Shown piece by piece: positions 62,157-64,000 of a stretch of DNA of 64,000 nucleotides. The notes beneath the pieces are model-generated. The model had not been told where the DNA came from and did not search any database. It was given only the letters and a program-made list of their open reading frames with translations. Each line of letters starts with the position of its first letter. The first letter of the stretch is position 1. Both the position numbers and the translations under genes were made by a program. The DNA is from Lewinellaceae bacterium (GTDB lineage Bacteria; Bacteroidota; Bacteroidia; Chitinophagales; Saprospiraceae): contig JADJUJ010000001.1 of the NCBI GenBank assembly GCA_016710765.1, positions 62,001-126,000 of the forward strand, in the 5' to 3' direction.

Positions 62157-64000
62157 TTACAATTGCCAGATGAACTCGTTGAGGGAGGCATCCTTGTCCA
62201 GGCCCATTTTCTTTTTCAAACGATATTTGCTTTGCTCGACACCATTGATGGTGACGTTGAGAATGGATGCAATTTCAGGGTTGGAAAAGCCCATTCGGAT
62301 GAAACAGGAAAGCCGTACATCGTTAGTAGAAATGCCAGGATAACGTTGTTGCAACTCATGCACGAAGTCCTGATGCATTTGGTTAAACGCAACTTGGAAT
62401 TGTTCCCAATAATCTTCCTGGTTAATTTCGCTGTCAATGGCCCTGATGACCCGACGCAACTCCCGTTGCCAGTTATCCTTGTTGGGCAAGCCGATTTTCT
62501 GAATCTGGGCTTTAAGATCGGCCAGGAACTTATTTTTGTGGGCGCTTTGTAACACGGAAGCACTCAGACGGGCCTGTTTAGCCTCAATTTCTCTTTCAAG
62601 ATTTTCATTTTGTAAGCGTAGAATTTTTTGTTCTGCCTTGTAGTTTTTTTCCTGGAAAACAGATTTCTGATGCTCTAAAAAGTAACGAATGATCAAAAAG
62701 GTAATCCCCAGGCTTGCGGCCAAACACAACAGATAAAACCACCAGGTTTCCCAAAACGGCGGCGCCACTTTAATCACAAGAGAAATGGGGTCCCCCCACA
62801 TACCATCGCTGTTTGAGGCTTTGACTTTTAGCAGATAGGTGCCGCCCTTCAGGTAGGAGAAGATGGCCCTGTGCTGCCCGAGCCCTGTGTAGAACCAGTC
62901 TTTGTCGAAGCCTTCAAGTTTATAAGCAAACTTGTTTTTAGCAGGTTTGGTGTAATCGGTGCCAGTAAATTCGAAAATGACACCCCGGTCAGCATAGCTG
63001 AGATTGACGATGGTGCCCGGTTCGTTGAGGTTGCCGTTCAGTATGGTGCGCCCGTTCCACGGGCCGATGGGTACCACCTGACCCGAAAGAAGAAGTTCGG
63101 TGAAAATGGTCTTTGGAGCGTACCGGTTGGGGTGAATATCGCCCGGAGAGAGCATAGAAAATCCATTCGTACCACCGAAGACCAGGCGACCACTTATCAG
63201 ACGGAGCGCAGCCCGGGGGTTGTACTGGTTGTTTTTTAAATTGTCATCGGTGCCAAGGTCCAGGAAAGATTGGGACTTAGGATTGAAGCGGACAATTCCT
63301 TTTTGCGTACTGATCCAAAGGTCTCCATGCTCATCTTCGACGATGCTGTTGACCATGTTCGAGGGCAAGCCATCGCGGGTGTCATAGTGGTGTACAATGC
63401 CCTTCTCTGGCACCAGGCAGTCCAGTCCTTTAAATTCGGTGCCGATCCATATCCGTTCATTTTTATCCTGAAAAATGCACTGCAGATTGTTGCCACTCAG
63501 TCGTTCTTTCACTTCTGGATTTTCAGCATTGTATCGCTTGACCAAGCCGGTCGAGATATGAAGGCGGTTCAGTCCTTTGTCTTCGCTGGCAGCCCACAGG
63601 TACTGTTCGTTGTGGTCCAGCAGAACATCCACGATTTGTACGCTTGAAAGACTGTTGGGATCTCCAAACTCTGGCTGGTAGTGTTTGAAGAAATCGGACC
63701 TTGCCGGGAGGTAGTTTAGACCACCGCCCAGGGTGCCAATCCAAAGCCCTCCGGATTTGTCGGCTTGAAGGCTCCACACATTGTTGTGGGCAAGTGAGGC
63801 TGGGTTTTCAGGCTGGTGTCTGTAATTTTTAATGACTCCGGTTCGGGTATTGAAGAAACTCAGCCCATCGGCATAGGTTCCCACCCAAAGGCCGTCATTT
63901 TCGACAGTTTGGAGGCAGGTAACGACGGGTTTGGGGAAGCGTTTGCTGGCGGCAAAGGCTGCGTGGAGCGTGATGGCTTGTTGTCTGGATGTTGCATAAA
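62157..64000 (-). CDS. SusR-like membrane regulator (beta-propeller, Y_Y_Y, LuxR-type HTH), N-terminus beyond window
   Basis: The frame is open to the right edge, so about 613 C-terminal residues are visible. Two-component-regulator propeller repeats (SLQADKSGGLWIGTLGGGLN, FQDKNERIWIGTEFKGLDCL, VEDEHGDLWISTQKGIVRFN) come first. A Y_Y_Y domain follows (FAYKLEGFDKDWFYTGLGQH, GGTYLLKVKASNSDGMWGD), then one membrane helix (WWFYLLCLAASLGITFLIIR), a coiled coil and a LuxR-type helix-turn-helix (LSCFIRMGFSNPEIASILNV, TINGVEQSKYRLKKKMGL). There is no kinase domain. Like SusR it should sense a sugar in the periplasm and switch on the downstream sus genes directly. Confidence 0.92.
   Translation of the reverse strand, partial: YATSRQQAITLHAAFAASKRFPKPVVTCLQTVENDGLWVGTYADGLSFFNTRTGVIKNYRHQPENPASLAHNNVWSLQADKSGGLWIGTLGGGLNYLPARSDFFKHYQPEFGDPNSLSSVQIVDVLLDHNEQYLWAASEDKGLNRLHISTGLVKRYNAENPEVKERLSGNNLQCIFQDKNERIWIGTEFKGLDCLVPEKGIVHHYDTRDGLPSNMVNSIVEDEHGDLWISTQKGIVRFNPKSQSFLDLGTDDNLKNNQYNPRAALRLISGRLVFGGTNGFSMLSPGDIHPNRYAPKTIFTELLLSGQVVPIGPWNGRTILNGNLNEPGTIVNLSYADRGVIFEFTGTDYTKPAKNKFAYKLEGFDKDWFYTGLGQHRAIFSYLKGGTYLLKVKASNSDGMWGDPISLVIKVAPPFWETWWFYLLCLAASLGITFLIIRYFLEHQKSVFQEKNYKAEQKILRLQNENLEREIEAKQARLSASVLQSAHKNKFLADLKAQIQKIGLPNKDNWQRELRRVIRAIDSEINQEDYWEQFQVAFNQMHQDFVHELQQRYPGISTNDVRLSCFIRMGFSNPEIASILNVTINGVEQSKYRLKKKMGLDKDASLNEFIWQL

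Noticed and set aside
1..64000. rRNA, tRNA or known riboswitch genes
   Set aside because: None recognised on reading both strands; a covariance-model search would be needed to exclude small RNAs.

Overview
The window comes from a bacterium of the phylum Bacteroidota, most likely near Saprospiria (Haliscomenobacter/Lewinella-like; this placement is inference). The signs are: type IX secretion (T9SS) C-terminal sorting domains on several secreted proteins, the gliding lipoprotein GldH, a SusC/SusD pair, the long Bacteroidota form of PurF, no Shine-Dalgarno sequences, and about seventeen exact copies of the Bacteroidota -7 promoter element TAnnTTTG just upstream of genes. No rRNA, tRNA, phage, integrase or transposase gene was seen.

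Layout. 1-5.4 kb (all minus): an edge-cut glycosyltransferase behind an MntA-HepT toxin-antitoxin frame, a T9SS cargo protein, and a manganese module (MntR plus an Nramp-UspA fusion) split by a purine/pyrimidine minisatellite. 5.7-10.5 kb: a lipoprotein, a MoxR ATPase, a DUF1015 protein and a membrane adenylate cyclase. 10.5-10.9 kb: two adjoining MITE-like elements (A and B). 11-19.8 kb: an RND pump, uvrB, a SAM hydrolase / methyltransferase / gldH operon, and phoH-osmC. 19.8-21.7 kb: a non-coding array of six large inverted-repeat units. 21.7-28.8 kb: a flippase, an orphan ABC ATPase, dcd and a ten-repeat SprB-like adhesin. 28.9-30.8 kb: a two-gene operon of a SAM methyltransferase and a protein joining a divergent macro-like domain to a TIR domain. 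This is the best candidate here for an undescribed immune or signalling system. 30.8-44 kb: envelope and housekeeping genes (GT39, acyl-CoA ligase, DUF2723, Skp, AsmA, purF). 44-53.9 kb: purD, DUF4159, an M3 peptidase, uppS, an ATP-grasp-like protein and rsmE, among dispersed short repeats. 54-64 kb: a polysaccharide utilisation locus (GH30, SusD, SusC, SusE/F-like, SusR-like regulator), probably for a beta-glucan.

Two themes cut across the window. First, intergenic DNA is full of repeats: MITE-like families A, B and C, a 12-13 nt dispersed repeat D sitting at gene ends, and several long hairpins. Second, eight genes are clearly broken by single-base indels, mostly in short homopolymers, with two or three further candidates and one nonsense codon. 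Most of these are probably uncorrected sequence errors rather than true pseudogenes. The apparent MntA-HepT fusion may be one more of them.
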